From JAAYGD01 sp964609995 (GTDB lineage: Bacteria > Bacillota_I > Bacilli_A > RF39 > UBA660), in assembly GCA_964609995.1 (NCBI GenBank), contig CAZSTI010000002.1, positions 1-54,676 on the forward strand: a stretch of 54,676 nucleotides of DNA, in the 5' to 3' direction. The position numbers and the translations under genes were made by a program. The notes under the pieces were generated by a model. It saw nothing but the letters and a program-made list of their open reading frames with translations, was not told where the DNA came from and did no database searches. Positions 32,670 to 42,086 of this stretch are shown piece by piece; within the stretch, counting starts at the first letter, position 1; each line of letters starts with the position of its first letter.

Positions 32670-35102
32670 TTATTGTTCTTTAACATTGAATACTGATGAC
32701 ACCTTTTGATTTTCTTTTAGATTAATTAATCTTACCCCTTGAGTAACTCTACTCATTCTTGATATTTGATTAATTGGAATTCTAATTATCATTCCAAAAT
32801 CCGTTACTATCATTAAATCCTCGTCATCTTCAACCAATTTAAAGGCCACAATTTTTCCGGTTTTTTCAGTTGAATTGAGAGTTTTTACGCCTTTACTTCC
32901 TCTTTTGGTTATTCTGTATTCGTCAATTGAAGTTCTTTTTCCATATCCGTTTTCACTAACTACTAAGACTTCACTGTTGCTACAAGAAATGTTAGCATCA
33001 ATACATATTGATCCAGTTTCCAAATTTATGCCTCTAACACCAGTTGCATTTCTTCCCATAATCCTAATTTCTTTTTCATTGAATCTTACCATTTTGCCAT
33101 TTGAAGAAGCCATTACTACTTCTGAATTCCCATCAGTTTTTAATACTGATATTAATTTGTCATTTTCTTTTAAATTAATTGCAATTTTTCCGGTTTTTCT
33201 TATATTTTCGAAATCGGAAACATTACATCTTTTGACTAAACCATTTTTAGTTGCAAACAATAAAAACTTATTATTTTCTTCTTTTGTTATTTTTAAAATT
33301 GAGGTAATTTTTTCATCTTTTTCTAAAGGTAGTAAGTTTACAATTGGTAAACCTTTTGACTGCCTACTGTATTCAGGAACTTCATATCCTTTAATTCTAT
33401 AAATTAAACCTTTGTCAGAAAACAATAGTAAGAAGTTGTGAGTATTTAACATAATTAAGTTCTCAACAAAATCTTCTTCGTTTGTATTCATACCCTTGAT
33501 TCCTGTTCCACCTCTATTTTGTATTCTATATGTGTCTAATGGAAGTCTTTTTATATATCCATTATTAGTTAAAGTAACAATTATTTCTTCTTTTGTAATT
33601 AATTCTTCATCTTCAATGTTTTCGATTGAAGATGTGTCAATTATTGTTCTTCTATTATTAGAATACTTATCTTTTATTTCATTCATTTCGGTTTTAATTA
33701 TATTTAAGACCTTCTTAGGATCTTTAAGTATTTCTTCTAATTCGTTAATTAAATCTAATAATTGTCTTAATTCTTCTTCAATTTTTCCTCTTTCAAGACC
33801 AGTAAGCCTTCTTAATTTCATTTCTAAAATAGCTTCGGCTTGTATATCCGATAATCCAAATCTAGTCTTTAGTTCCTCTTTTGCCTTGTTATCATCTTTT
33901 GAGGCTTTTAATATTATTACAATCTCATCTATATTGTCTAAAGCTATTTTTAAGCCTTCTAAAATATGCTCTCTTGCCTTAGATTTTTCTAAATCAAATT
34001 GAGTTCTTCTTATAATTATGCTTTTTTGGTATTCTACATAATATTCTAGAATTTCTTTTAATCCTAATGTTCTTGGTCTACCATTTACTAACATTAATAA
34101 ATTAATTCCATAGTTTATTTGTAATGGTGTGTGTTTATATAAATTATTTAAAACAACATTAGCGTTTGCTTCTTTTTTTAAATCAATTGTTAATTTAATA
34201 CCTTCGAGAGTTGATTCATCGTGTAAGTCACTTATCCCATCTAATTGTTTGTTTCTTATTAATTCACCGATTTTTTTTGTTAAATCATTTGTTTTACTAA
34301 CTTGATACGGTACTTCTGTAATAATAATTTTACTTCTAGAATTTTCTTCTTCTACAATTGTTGCTTTTCCTCTTAAAGTAATTGAACCCCTTCCAGTTTC
34401 GTACGCTTTTTTTATTCCACTATTTCCGATAATGAACCCATAAGTTGGAAAATCTGGTCCTTTGATATATTGCATAAGTTCTAATACGGAAATATCGGGA
34501 TTATCAATGTATGCAACACATCCATCTATTACTTCTCCCAAATTATGAGGAGGTATATTTGTTGCCATTCCAACTGCAATACCCATATTTCCATTAATTA
34601 ATATATTCGGGAATCTAGATGGAAGTATTGTTGGTTCTTTTCTTTGCCCGTCGTAATTGTCGATAAAATCAACGGTGTTTTTGTTAATATCTCTTAATAA
34701 TTCCATAGATATTTTTGATAATCTAGCTTCTGTATAACGCGAAGCCGCAGGGCTATCACCATCACCAGATCCGAAGTTTCCGTGTCCGTCAACTAAAACA
34801 TGCCTATATGTAAAATCTTGAGCCATTCTGGCCATACTATCATATATTGCAGAATCACCATGTGGGTGATAATGACCCATTACTGCACCAACTGCATTAG
34901 CACTTTTTTGATGTTTTTTATCTGGAGTCATTCCTTCTTCATACATTGTATAAAGAATTCTTCTATGAACTGGTTTTAGACCATCTCTAACATCTGGAAT
35001 AGCTCTTGATACAATGACGCTCATTGAATAATCCAAAAATGAATTTTTTATTTCAGAAGATAAATTAATATCTTCTATTTTATCAATATTTTTCTCTTCC
35101 AT
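32670..35102 (-). CDS. gyrA: DNA gyrase subunit A
   Basis: Breakage-reunion subunit of gyrase, which introduces negative supercoils. 810 residues. The catalytic Tyr is in SRYTEAR (Tyr123), the quinolone-determining region reads GHYHPHGDSAIYD with susceptible-type Ser84 and Asp88, and the C-terminal beta-pinwheel contains a GyrA-box-like QNRGGTGIKG. The latter and the full length mark gyrase, not topoisomerase IV ParC. The ATG at 35102 follows AAAGGAG; an in-frame ATG seven codons upstream overlaps gyrB and has no site. gyrB ends 10 bp upstream, so gyrB-gyrA form one operon. The parS/NBS array lies immediately downstream. Confidence 0.96.
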   Translation of the reverse strand: MEEKNIDKIEDINLSSEIKNSFLDYSMSVIVSRAIPDVRDGLKPVHRRILYTMYEEGMTPDKKHQKSANAVGAVMGHYHPHGDSAIYDSMARMAQDFTYRHVLVDGHGNFGSGDGDSPAASRYTEARLSKISMELLRDINKNTVDFIDNYDGQRKEPTILPSRFPNILINGNMGIAVGMATNIPPHNLGEVIDGCVAYIDNPDISVLELMQYIKGPDFPTYGFIIGNSGIKKAYETGRGSITLRGKATIVEEENSRSKIIITEVPYQVSKTNDLTKKIGELIRNKQLDGISDLHDESTLEGIKLTIDLKKEANANVVLNNLYKHTPLQINYGINLLMLVNGRPRTLGLKEILEYYVEYQKSIIIRRTQFDLEKSKAREHILEGLKIALDNIDEIVIILKASKDDNKAKEELKTRFGLSDIQAEAILEMKLRRLTGLERGKIEEELRQLLDLINELEEILKDPKKVLNIIKTEMNEIKDKYSNNRRTIIDTSSIENIEDEELITKEEIIVTLTNNGYIKRLPLDTYRIQNRGGTGIKGMNTNEEDFVENLIMLNTHNFLLLFSDKGLIYRIKGYEVPEYSRQSKGLPIVNLLPLEKDEKITSILKITKEENNKFLLFATKNGLVKRCNVSDFENIRKTGKIAINLKENDKLISVLKTDGNSEVVMASSNGKMVRFNEKEIRIMGRNATGVRGINLETGSICIDANISCSNSEVLVVSENGYGKRTSIDEYRITKRGSKGVKTLNSTEKTGKIVAFKLVEDDEDLMIVTDFGMIIRIPINQISRMSRVTQGVRLINLKENQKVSSVFNVKEQ

Positions 35103-35112
35103 ACGATCTCCT

Positions 35113-37038
35113 TTATACATCAAGATTTCTTACTTTTAAGGCATTTTCCTCTATGAATTGTCTACGAGGCTCAACTTCTTCACCCATTAATAATTGAAAT
35201 GTTTCGTCTGCAACAATAGCATCTTCAACAGTTAATCTAATCAAAGTTCTTGAATTTACACTCATTGTAGTCTCTCTCAATTCGATTGCATCCATTTCTC
35301 CAAGACCTTTCATTCTAACAATTTCAACTTTTGTGTTTTCGGATAAACTTGATAAATACTCATCTCTTTCCTTTTCGTTAAGTACATATTTTTGAGTTTT
35401 ACCATGAGATATTCGAAACAAAGGTGGTTGAGCAGCATAAACATGCCCTTTTTCTACCAACGGCTTAAAGTATCTATACAAAAAAGTCAATAATAGTGTT
35501 CTAATATGTGCTCCATCAACATCGGCATCTGTCATTATAATTATTTTATAATATCTTAATTTTGTATAATCGAATTCCTCCCCAATACCAGTTCCAAAAG
35601 CAGTAATTAAATTTCTTATTTCTTCATTTCCAAGTATTCTATCAAGTCTAGATTTTTCAACATTCAATATTTTTCCTCTTATTGGAATTACAGCTTGCGT
35701 CTTTGAATCTCTTCCTTGTTTTGCGGGGCCTTCAGCACTTCTTCCTTCTACAATAAATATTTCTGAAATAGTGGGGTCTTTACTAGAACAATCAGTTAGC
35801 TTTTCCCATTGATTAGAAATATCAAGAAGTCCTTTTCTTCTAGTCAATTCCCTAGCTTTTTTTGCGGCCATTCTTGCTCTTGCAGCAGAAAACACTTTAT
35901 CCATAATTTTTCTGGCTTCATCTGGGTTTTCAAGCAAATATCTTTCCAATCCTTTGGAAAATATGCTATCAGATATTTTTCTTACTTCTATGTTACCAAG
36001 TTTTGTTTTAGTTTGGCCTTCAAATTGCGGATTAGGATGTTTAACAGAAATAATCATTGTTAATCCTTCTCTTACATCTTCTCCAATTAATGCCTCATCG
36101 TTTTGTTTTAAATAACCATTGCTCTTTGCGTAATTATTAATTATTCTAGTTAGCGCTCTTTTAACACCTTCATCATGCGTTCCCCCCTCGTAAGTATTAA
36201 TATTATTTACAAATGAGTATATATTTTCAGTATATATATCAGTATATTGCATTGCAATATCAATTTTGGTATCTTCTTCAGATTCTTCAAAATATATAAT
36301 ATCTTTATGAATTGGTTCCTTATTTTTGTTTAACAAACTTACATATTCGGAGATACCTCCTTCATATATAAAAATTTCTTTTTTTCCATCTTCTCTTTCA
36401 TCAGACAAAATAAATCTAAGTCCTTTATTTAAAAAAGCCAATTCTCTAGTCCTGTTTTTTAATATTTCATAATCATACTCGGTTGTTTCTTCAAATATAG
36501 TAGGATCAGCTTTGAAACTAACGGTTGTTCCTGTTCTTTCAATATCGCATTCACCAATTACTTTTAAAGCATCTTCGGGTTTTCCTCCGTTTTTAAATCT
36601 TTGGAAATATATTTTTCCATTCTTATATACTGTTACTTCTAAATACAAGCTTAAAGCATTAACTACCGATGCTCCAACTCCGTGTAATCCACCAGATACT
36701 TTATAACCGCCTCCTCCAAACTTTCCTCCAGCATGAAGAACGGTATATACAGTTTCAACTGTAGATACTCCGGTTTTTGGATGTACGTCAATTGGAATTC
36801 CTCTTCCATCATCTTTTATTGTTATAACATTGTTTTTTTCGATTGTAATTTCAATATCATCACAATAACCTGCCAAAGCTTCGTCAACAGAATTGTCTAC
36901 AATTTCCCATACCAAATGATGTAATCCCTTAGATCCAGTAGTACCTATATACATACCCGGTCTTTTTCTTACAGCTTCCAAACCTTCTAATACTTGAATA
37001 TCAGATGAATCATAGTGCATATTGTTAGTGTTTTCCAT
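35113..37038 (-). CDS. gyrB: DNA gyrase subunit B
   Basis: ATPase subunit of gyrase. 641 residues, standard for Firmicutes. The GHKL ATPase site shows EIVDNSVDEALAG, IKDDGRGIP and GGLHGVGASVVNALS; the Toprim domain shows IVEGRSAEGPAKQGRD and DADVDGAHI; the C-terminal stretch ends in EPRRQFIEENA. ATG at 37038 follows AAGGAG. It has its own promoter with an extended -10. In Bacillus gyrB follows recF; here it also follows recF, but the block sits on the other replichore (see findings). Confidence 0.97.
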   Translation of the reverse strand: MENTNNMHYDSSDIQVLEGLEAVRKRPGMYIGTTGSKGLHHLVWEIVDNSVDEALAGYCDDIEITIEKNNVITIKDDGRGIPIDVHPKTGVSTVETVYTVLHAGGKFGGGGYKVSGGLHGVGASVVNALSLYLEVTVYKNGKIYFQRFKNGGKPEDALKVIGECDIERTGTTVSFKADPTIFEETTEYDYEILKNRTRELAFLNKGLRFILSDEREDGKKEIFIYEGGISEYVSLLNKNKEPIHKDIIYFEESEEDTKIDIAMQYTDIYTENIYSFVNNINTYEGGTHDEGVKRALTRIINNYAKSNGYLKQNDEALIGEDVREGLTMIISVKHPNPQFEGQTKTKLGNIEVRKISDSIFSKGLERYLLENPDEARKIMDKVFSAARARMAAKKARELTRRKGLLDISNQWEKLTDCSSKDPTISEIFIVEGRSAEGPAKQGRDSKTQAVIPIRGKILNVEKSRLDRILGNEEIRNLITAFGTGIGEEFDYTKLRYYKIIIMTDADVDGAHIRTLLLTFLYRYFKPLVEKGHVYAAQPPLFRISHGKTQKYVLNEKERDEYLSSLSENTKVEIVRMKGLGEMDAIELRETTMSVNSRTLIRLTVEDAIVADETFQLLMGEEVEPRRQFIEENALKVRNLDV

Positions 37039-37116
37039 ATATTTCTCCTTATCAATAAAAAATCGCCCTTTTTATGGCTATAATATGTTTTTGTGTAGGT
37101 TAATACATATATAACA

Positions 37117-37146
37117 ATTATACCACAAAATTAAGCGATTTTGCAA
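37117..37146 (-). promoter_or_regulatory. Promoter of gyrB-gyrA
   Basis: Minus-strand -35 TTGCAA (37141-37146), 18-bp spacer, extended -10 TGGTATAAT (core 37117-37122). Leader about 75 nt. Confidence 0.75.
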
Positions 37147-37159
37147 TTCATATTACCTC

Positions 37160-38269
37160 TTATTGTTTTTTTATAATTTTTTGATTATTAACAAAATATA
37201 TATTTCCTTTTTTTATCAAACTTGCACTTATGTTATTGATTTCAGTAGTAGTAATAAAGGTTTGTATATCTTTTTTTATATACTTAAGCAGGTTGTTTTT
37301 TTTATTTTCATCTAATTCACTAAATATATCATCAAGTAGTAATATCGGATATTCTTTAGTAGTTTCTTTTATTATCTCAATTTCCCCTAACTTCATGCAA
37401 ATTACTATAATTCGTTGTTGTCCTTGAGAAGATTGCTCTTTTACTTCAATATTGTTAATGAAAAACGTTATATCATCTCTATGTGGTCCATAATAAGTCA
37501 TTCCAAGAAAGTTATCTCTTTTTATATTGTTTTTTAATTTATTGAATAGTATTTTTTCAATATTTTCTTGATTATAGTTATCTATTTCTATGTTTGTTTT
37601 ATATTTAATTACAAGTTCTCCTTTTCCAAAAATATTTTTGTATATTTTTTTTGAGTTTTCATTAATTCTATTTACAAATTGATTTCTTATAACAATAATT
37701 GAAGCTCCTTTTTTAGAAATCTGCTCATCAATAATTGAAATATAATTTAAATCTATATCCTTAAATAATTTGTTTTTTATATATTCGTTTCTATTTTTTA
37801 CAAGTAAATTATATTCGTTTAACAAAGTTAAATAGTTATTATTAATTTGACCTATTTCAATATTTAAATATTTTCTTCTAATTGATGGATTACCCTTTAT
37901 AAGTTCCAAATCATTTGGATAAAATATTATTACATTAAGTTTTGAAATATAATTACTTATTTTTTTTATTGTTTGATTATTAATTTTAACATTTTTACCT
38001 TTATAATTAAGTAATATTTCAAATTTGTTAATGTTATTCTTTGATTCAACAATTCCTTTTATTTTAGAAAACTGTTTATCGTTTTTTAGTAAGGATTTAT
38101 CCATACTTGTTCTATGAGATTTGGTGATAGCCAAAAAATATATACTTTCTAATACATTCGTTTTTCCTTCAGCATTATTTCCATAGAATATATTGACATT
38201 GTTTGAAAAAGACAAATGCAAACTATCATAATTTCTAAAATTTATTAATTCTAATTCTTTTAATATCAT
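37160..38269 (-). CDS. recF: DNA replication and repair protein RecF
   Basis: SMC-like ATPase that directs RecOR to gapped DNA. 369 residues (Bacillus 370). Walker A is FYGNNAEGKTNVLE, the ABC signature is SSQGQQRIIVICMKL and Walker B is PILLLDDIFSELDE. ATG at 38269 lies six bases after the mnmE stop, with TAGG upstream; translation is probably coupled to mnmE. Normally recF follows dnaN; here it follows mnmE, which marks an inversion junction. The small S4-domain gene yaaA, usually between dnaN and recF, is absent. Confidence 0.96.
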   Translation of the reverse strand: MILKELELINFRNYDSLHLSFSNNVNIFYGNNAEGKTNVLESIYFLAITKSHRTSMDKSLLKNDKQFSKIKGIVESKNNINKFEILLNYKGKNVKINNQTIKKISNYISKLNVIIFYPNDLELIKGNPSIRRKYLNIEIGQINNNYLTLLNEYNLLVKNRNEYIKNKLFKDIDLNYISIIDEQISKKGASIIVIRNQFVNRINENSKKIYKNIFGKGELVIKYKTNIEIDNYNQENIEKILFNKLKNNIKRDNFLGMTYYGPHRDDITFFINNIEVKEQSSQGQQRIIVICMKLGEIEIIKETTKEYPILLLDDIFSELDENKKNNLLKYIKKDIQTFITTTEINNISASLIKKGNIYFVNNQKIIKKQ

Positions 38270-38275
38270 ACAAAC

Positions 38276-39622
38276 CTATTTTCCTAAACAAAAATTATTA
38301 AAAATTTCATCAACTAGTTCTTCGTTATAATTCTTTCCTATTATTTCTCCCAAAAGCTTCCAAATTTCTAATATGTCTATTTCTAATATATCTACTGGCA
38401 TATTATTTATTAATCCTTTTTTTATTTCGGAAATATTTTCTAATGTTTTTTTAAGAGTTGAGATTTGCCTTGTGTTAAACAAATAATTTGGATCCTTTTT
38501 ATTTATATTTTCTATGTTAAACATTTCAATTAGTTTGTTTCTTAAAGGTTCAATGTTATTATTCAAGGCACTTATCTCTACTACGTTTCCTATTAATAAT
38601 TTTCTATCTAATTTGCTTTCTAAATCAATTTTATTTATTACTATTATTCTATTATTATCTTTTGTTAAATTTAATAACTTTATGTCTGCTTTTTGTATTT
38701 TTTTATTATTGTCAAATACTAAGATAACAACATCAGCTGTATCAATTAATTTAATCGATTTTGAAACACCAATTCTTTCTATTGTATTATTTGTTTCTCT
38801 TATTCCTGCGGTATCAATAATATTAAATAAAACAGACTCTATAACTATTGTTCCTTCAACAAAGTCTCTTGTAGTACCAGGTATGTTTGTTACTATTGCT
38901 TTTTCTTCACCTATAAGTTTATTTAATAGGCTGCTTTTTCCTACATTTGGTTTGCCTAATATGATTGTGTTGATTCCATCTTTTATTATTCTTGAATTTT
39001 CTGATTCTTTAATTATTTTATTTATTTCTTCTTCTAATATTATTATCTCTTTTTTTATTAATTTATTAGTTATTACCGTAATGTCTTCATATTCAGGATA
39101 ATCAATATTTGCTTCAATATTTGCAAGTATTTTTGATATTTTATTTCTTAAGTTTTCTATCATTAAAGTAACGTTTCCATTTAATCCATTAATTGCTAAT
39201 TTTCTAGCACTTTCACTTTTTGAATTTATAAGATCCATTATTGATTCTGCTTCAATTAAATCAATTCTTCCATTTAAAAAAGCTCTTTTTGTAAACTCTC
39301 CGGGTTCTGCTAACCTGGCTCCATTTTTAATTAATATTTCTAATATCTTTTTTGTAGTTGTAATTCCACCATGGCAATTAATTTCTACTATATCTTCTCT
39401 TGTATAAGTTTTAGGAGCTTTCATTACACTGACTAAAACTTCATCTATTGATATGTTGTTTTCTAATATATGACCATAATGTATTGTATGAGAATCAACT
39501 TTTGAAATATTTTTTGTAAATATATTATTTAAAATTTCGAAAGAATCTTTTCCACTCATTCTGATTATAGCTATTGCTCCAATACCAAGAGATGAAGATA
39601 TTCCTACAATTGTGTCTTCCAT
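38276..39622 (-). CDS. mnmE: tRNA modification GTPase MnmE
   Basis: With MnmG, installs the 5-(carboxymethyl)aminomethyl group at U34 of tRNAs. 448 residues. An N-terminal tetrahydrofolate-binding domain (DTIVGISSSLGIGAIAIIRMSG), a helical domain, an inserted G domain (GKPNVGKSSLLN, DTAGIRET, NKID) and the C-terminal FNNFCLGK with the catalytic Cys are all present. The ATG at 39622 follows GGTGAT; an in-frame GTG at 39631 lies inside that site. Its partner mnmG is on the opposite arm at 44718, whereas in Bacillus the two are adjacent. Confidence 0.96.
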   Translation of the reverse strand: MEDTIVGISSSLGIGAIAIIRMSGKDSFEILNNIFTKNISKVDSHTIHYGHILENNISIDEVLVSVMKAPKTYTREDIVEINCHGGITTTKKILEILIKNGARLAEPGEFTKRAFLNGRIDLIEAESIMDLINSKSESARKLAINGLNGNVTLMIENLRNKISKILANIEANIDYPEYEDITVITNKLIKKEIIILEEEINKIIKESENSRIIKDGINTIILGKPNVGKSSLLNKLIGEEKAIVTNIPGTTRDFVEGTIVIESVLFNIIDTAGIRETNNTIERIGVSKSIKLIDTADVVILVFDNNKKIQKADIKLLNLTKDNNRIIVINKIDLESKLDRKLLIGNVVEISALNNNIEPLRNKLIEMFNIENINKKDPNYLFNTRQISTLKKTLENISEIKKGLINNMPVDILEIDILEIWKLLGEIIGKNYNEELVDEIFNNFCLGK

Positions 39623-39639
39623 AAATATCACCCAATCTA

Positions 39640-39648
39640 ATTATAACA
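39640..39648 (-). promoter_or_regulatory. Extended -10 promoter of mnmE-recF
   Basis: Minus-strand TGTTATAAT (core 39640-39645), right after the U-run of the jag terminator. No good -35 box. Confidence 0.45.
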
Positions 39649-39669
39649 AAAAAAAAGAGATTAATCTCT
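39648..39669 (-). terminator. Terminator of the rpmH-rnpA-yidC-jag operon
   Basis: Stem AGAGA/TCTCT (39656-39660 with 39665-39669), four-base loop, followed by nine U in the minus-strand RNA. It starts at the jag stop codon. Confidence 0.7.
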
Positions 39670-40282
39670 ATTCTTTTCTTTTAATAACAATATATCTTTC
39701 GGGTTCTTCTCCAATTGATTCGGTTGTAATACCATGGATGTTACCACAAATGTTGTGAACATTTCTTCTTTCATATGAATTCATTGGATCTAACGTTACA
39801 GGTATTCCGGTTTTTTTAACTTCATATGCAATATTTTTAATATTTCTCTCAATATTTATTTGTTGTTTCTCTCTATATTCTTCTATATCAATTATTATAT
39901 TAACTTTAAACCCAGTATGATTTTGAATAGAACTTCTTAAAATTGTTTGTAGAGAATCAAGGGTTTTTCCATTTTTACCAATAAGAATTGCATTATTGTT
40001 AGATATCAAATTTAATTTAATAAAATCTTCTCTTTTTTTTGCTTCTATTTTTATTTCTAATCCCATTTTTTGGACTATATCATTAATTAAATCTTTTGAA
40101 TATTCAATAATATCATCTTTTAATATTACTTCAATTTTTGCTTTTTTGGATTTAAATAATCCACCAGTTGTTTCTTCGCTTTCCTTAATTAAAATATCTT
40201 TTTCTGAAACTTCAAGTTCATATAACATCTTTTCTTTTGCAACATCAAGATTTTTTTCTAAATATTCATGTACTTTAATCAT
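39668..40282 (-). CDS. jag: RNA-binding protein Jag/KhpB
   Basis: RNA-binding protein that with KhpA affects cell elongation and division in Gram-positives. 204 residues: a Jag_N domain (about 1-50) with the EVSEKDILIKESEETTGGLF block, a type II KH domain with IGKNGKTLDSLQTILR, and a C-terminal R3H domain (PVTLDPMNSYERRNVHN). ATG at 40282 overlaps the yidC end by eight bases with AAGGAG in the yidC coding sequence. Position after yidC is universal in Firmicutes. Confidence 0.95.
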   Translation of the reverse strand: MIKVHEYLEKNLDVAKEKMLYELEVSEKDILIKESEETTGGLFKSKKAKIEVILKDDIIEYSKDLINDIVQKMGLEIKIEAKKREDFIKLNLISNNNAILIGKNGKTLDSLQTILRSSIQNHTGFKVNIIIDIEEYREKQQINIERNIKNIAYEVKKTGIPVTLDPMNSYERRNVHNICGNIHGITTESIGEEPERYIVIKRKE

Positions 40283-41297
40283 TATTAACTCCTTTTTTTA
40301 CAACAATATTTTGTAATATCGTAAATATATTTGAAGATATCCAATAAATACTTATTGCACTAGCCATTGAAAACGACATAAATATTATCATTACAACAAA
40401 TACTGTATTCATTATATTCATTTGTTTTTGATTATCTAAATTTGATGGAGCTCCTTTGTTTAACTTAAATGATAAATATGTTATTACTCCAAGTAAAATC
40501 ACTATTATTATATACCACCAAGCACCTTTTTGAATAGCTATCAATGGTGTCATTCCTAATTTAAATCCAAGTAAGCTTCCTTCAAATATTGCTGGTGTTC
40601 TGTTAATTGCTTCTATAAATGCAAACAATAAAGGAATTTGTATAATTGCAAATAAGCAACTAGACATGGGATTAATTTTGTATTTTTTGTATATAGCCAT
40701 TGTCTCTTGACTTTTTTTCATAAGAGATTCTTGGTCACTTTTTCCTTCATATTTTTTTTCAACTTTTTTAATTTCTGGTTGAGCAATTTTAATGTTTTCT
40801 GATTGCAATGCAGTACTTTTTGTAACAGGTAATAAAATAATTCTTATTAAAATACTAATTATTACTAAAGATATACCATAGTTATTTAAAATGTTTCCCA
40901 ACTTTAATATTAACCATGCCAAAGGTTTAACAAAAAATGTATCCCATAAACCTTCATATTCTCCGCTAGATATTTTATATTCATCACATTCTTGTAATTT
41001 GTTTAAATCAACATTATTGTTTTCATAAATTTCCATTACATCTTTATTAGTAGGTTTACATAGAATATTTTCAGTCAAAGTTTGACCAGTTTCATTTTCT
41101 TTTGCAATATCGCATTTTTCTATACACTCTGTTAGACAATCATCTTTATTTTCTTCTTTTTCGCAAGAAAAATCACAAGTTTCACAAATATAACCCGCTT
41201 CGTATTTGATTGGTTTTTTATCTTTATCTACTAGTGTTTTTGAACACCCAGTAAATACTAATAACATCAATATTATAAGAATTATTTTTTTGTACAT
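40275..41297 (-). CDS. yidC: Membrane insertase YidC/OxaA with cysteine-rich lipoprotein-like N-terminus
   Basis: Inserts and folds membrane proteins alone or with SecYEG. 340 residues, longer than the usual Firmicutes form (about 260). The signal peptide ends in a lipobox-like FTGC (Cys18). Residues 35-105 are an extra segment with eight Cys (38, 41, 45, 54, 58, 62, 80, 104) not found in Bacillus SpoIIIJ or YqjG. The insertase core is normal: five hydrophobic segments, the conserved Arg in ISILIRIILLP, and the cytoplasmic EIKKVEKKYEGKSDQESLMKKSQETM hairpin region. ATG at 41297 follows TAGGAG. Operon order rpmH-rnpA-yidC-jag is standard. Confidence 0.94.
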   Translation of the reverse strand: MYKKIILIILMLLVFTGCSKTLVDKDKKPIKYEAGYICETCDFSCEKEENKDDCLTECIEKCDIAKENETGQTLTENILCKPTNKDVMEIYENNNVDLNKLQECDEYKISSGEYEGLWDTFFVKPLAWLILKLGNILNNYGISLVIISILIRIILLPVTKSTALQSENIKIAQPEIKKVEKKYEGKSDQESLMKKSQETMAIYKKYKINPMSSCLFAIIQIPLLFAFIEAINRTPAIFEGSLLGFKLGMTPLIAIQKGAWWYIIIVILLGVITYLSFKLNKGAPSNLDNQKQMNIMNTVFVVMIIFMSFSMASAISIYWISSNIFTILQNIVVKKGVNND

Positions 41298-41305
41298 ATT
41301 TTCTC

Positions 41306-41626
41306 CTATATTTTATTTAATAATATCATTAATTCACGTTCTTTTTCTTTATAATCTAAGTCAACAACTCTTTTTCTTAACATTATTATATAATCATATA
41401 TTTTAATTTTTTCTGTGTTATTATCTAAAATACTTTTTGTTTGTCTTTTTAATTTATTTCTAATAATTGCTTTTCCTATTTTCTTTGGAACAGAAATACC
41501 TATTCTGTATTTGTTTTCTTTGTTTAACATATAATATATATTATAGTATTTATTATTAATAAATAATCCGTTTTTTATTATGTTATCGAAGTCTTTATTA
41601 GATTTTACAATATTTATTTTTTTCAT
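41306..41626 (-). CDS. rnpA: Ribonuclease P protein component
   Basis: Basic protein subunit of RNase P, which matures tRNA 5' ends. 106 residues. The conserved RNR region reads KKIGKAIIRNKLKRQTK, and the N-terminal KSNKDFDNIIKNG matches the family. ATG at 41626 follows AAGG. It lies downstream of rpmH beyond a hairpin terminator, so transcription from the rpmH promoter must read through, as in other bacteria where L34 is made in excess over RnpA. Confidence 0.94.
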   Translation of the reverse strand: MKKINIVKSNKDFDNIIKNGLFINNKYYNIYYMLNKENKYRIGISVPKKIGKAIIRNKLKRQTKSILDNNTEKIKIYDYIIMLRKRVVDLDYKEKERELMILLNKI

Positions 41627-41646
41627 TGTATTTACCTTACTTCATA

Positions 41647-41670
41647 ACAAAAAAACACATTGAGGTGTTT
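41647..41670 (-). terminator. Terminator/attenuator between rpmH and rnpA
   Basis: Stem AAACAC/GTGTTT (41653-41658 with 41665-41670), six-base loop, followed by seven U in the minus-strand RNA; abuts the rpmH stop. Confidence 0.7.
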
Positions 41671-41798
41671 TATTTTGTCAATTTCTTTCTTTGTTTTTTT
41701 CTTCTAGAAGCTACCACTCCGGTATCGGCTTTTTTTCTTGCTAAAAAACCATGAGTTTTTTTCGCTTTTAACTTATTTGGTTGGTATGTCCTTTTCAT
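41670..41798 (-). CDS. rpmH: 50S ribosomal protein L34
   Basis: Small basic large-subunit protein. 42 residues that I translated from the minus strand: it begins MKRTYQPNKLKAKKTHGF, continues LARKKADTGVVASRRKK and ends QRKKLTK. The KRTYQP start and the THGFLAR block are diagnostic of L34. ATG at 41798 follows AGGAGG. It is the last minus-strand gene before the origin and is divergent from dnaA, the classical rpmH|oriC|dnaA arrangement. It has a strong promoter. Confidence 0.96.
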   Translation of the reverse strand: MKRTYQPNKLKAKKTHGFLARKKADTGVVASRRKKQRKKLTK

Positions 41799-42086
41799 TG
41801 TAATTCCTCCTGTCTTTAAATCAATATAATTATAATTGTAATAGCACCAAAAGTCAATTAAAATGTTATTAACATATTAACAGCTTATTTAATAAATATA
41901 ATTGGTTGTTAATAAGATTGTTATAGAAAATTTGTGGATAACTACTGTTTTATTGTTTTAATGCTACGATAAAACATGTGGATAAGTATGTTAATATTTT
42001 GTTATTTACCTATTTTTGTTTAATTTTTAATAAAAATGATTTACAATAGTAGTGTAATTAAGAAAAATATCAAGGAGAATGGAATT
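41799..42086. other. Replication origin region, rpmH-dnaA part
   Basis: AT-rich gap between the divergent rpmH and dnaA, where gene direction switches. It contains two perfect DnaA boxes in the same orientation (TGTGGATAA at 41933-41941 and 41977-41985, reverse of TTATCCACA) and looser TTATTAACA-like boxes around 41864-41920. A third perfect box (42103-42111) lies inside the first codons of dnaA. Strand switch, boxes and neighbours together identify oriC. Confidence 0.9.
41829..41857 (-). promoter_or_regulatory. Promoter of rpmH operon
   Basis: Minus-strand -35 TTGACT (41852-41857), 17-bp spacer, -10 TATAAT (41829-41834). Confidence 0.8.

Noticed and set aside
37060..37140. AAAATCGC...GCGATTTT inverted repeat between recF and gyrB as a terminator
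   Set aside because: The arms are about 70 bases apart and one lies inside the gyrB promoter spacer; no plausible compact hairpin.
38514..39101. Long open frame on the plus strand opposite mnmE, and similar ones opposite rplL, gyrA, dnaN and rsmG
   Set aside because: No ribosome binding sites, low-complexity Ser/Ile/Leu-rich products, and the sense strand encodes well-known proteins; these are shadows of AT-rich codon usage.
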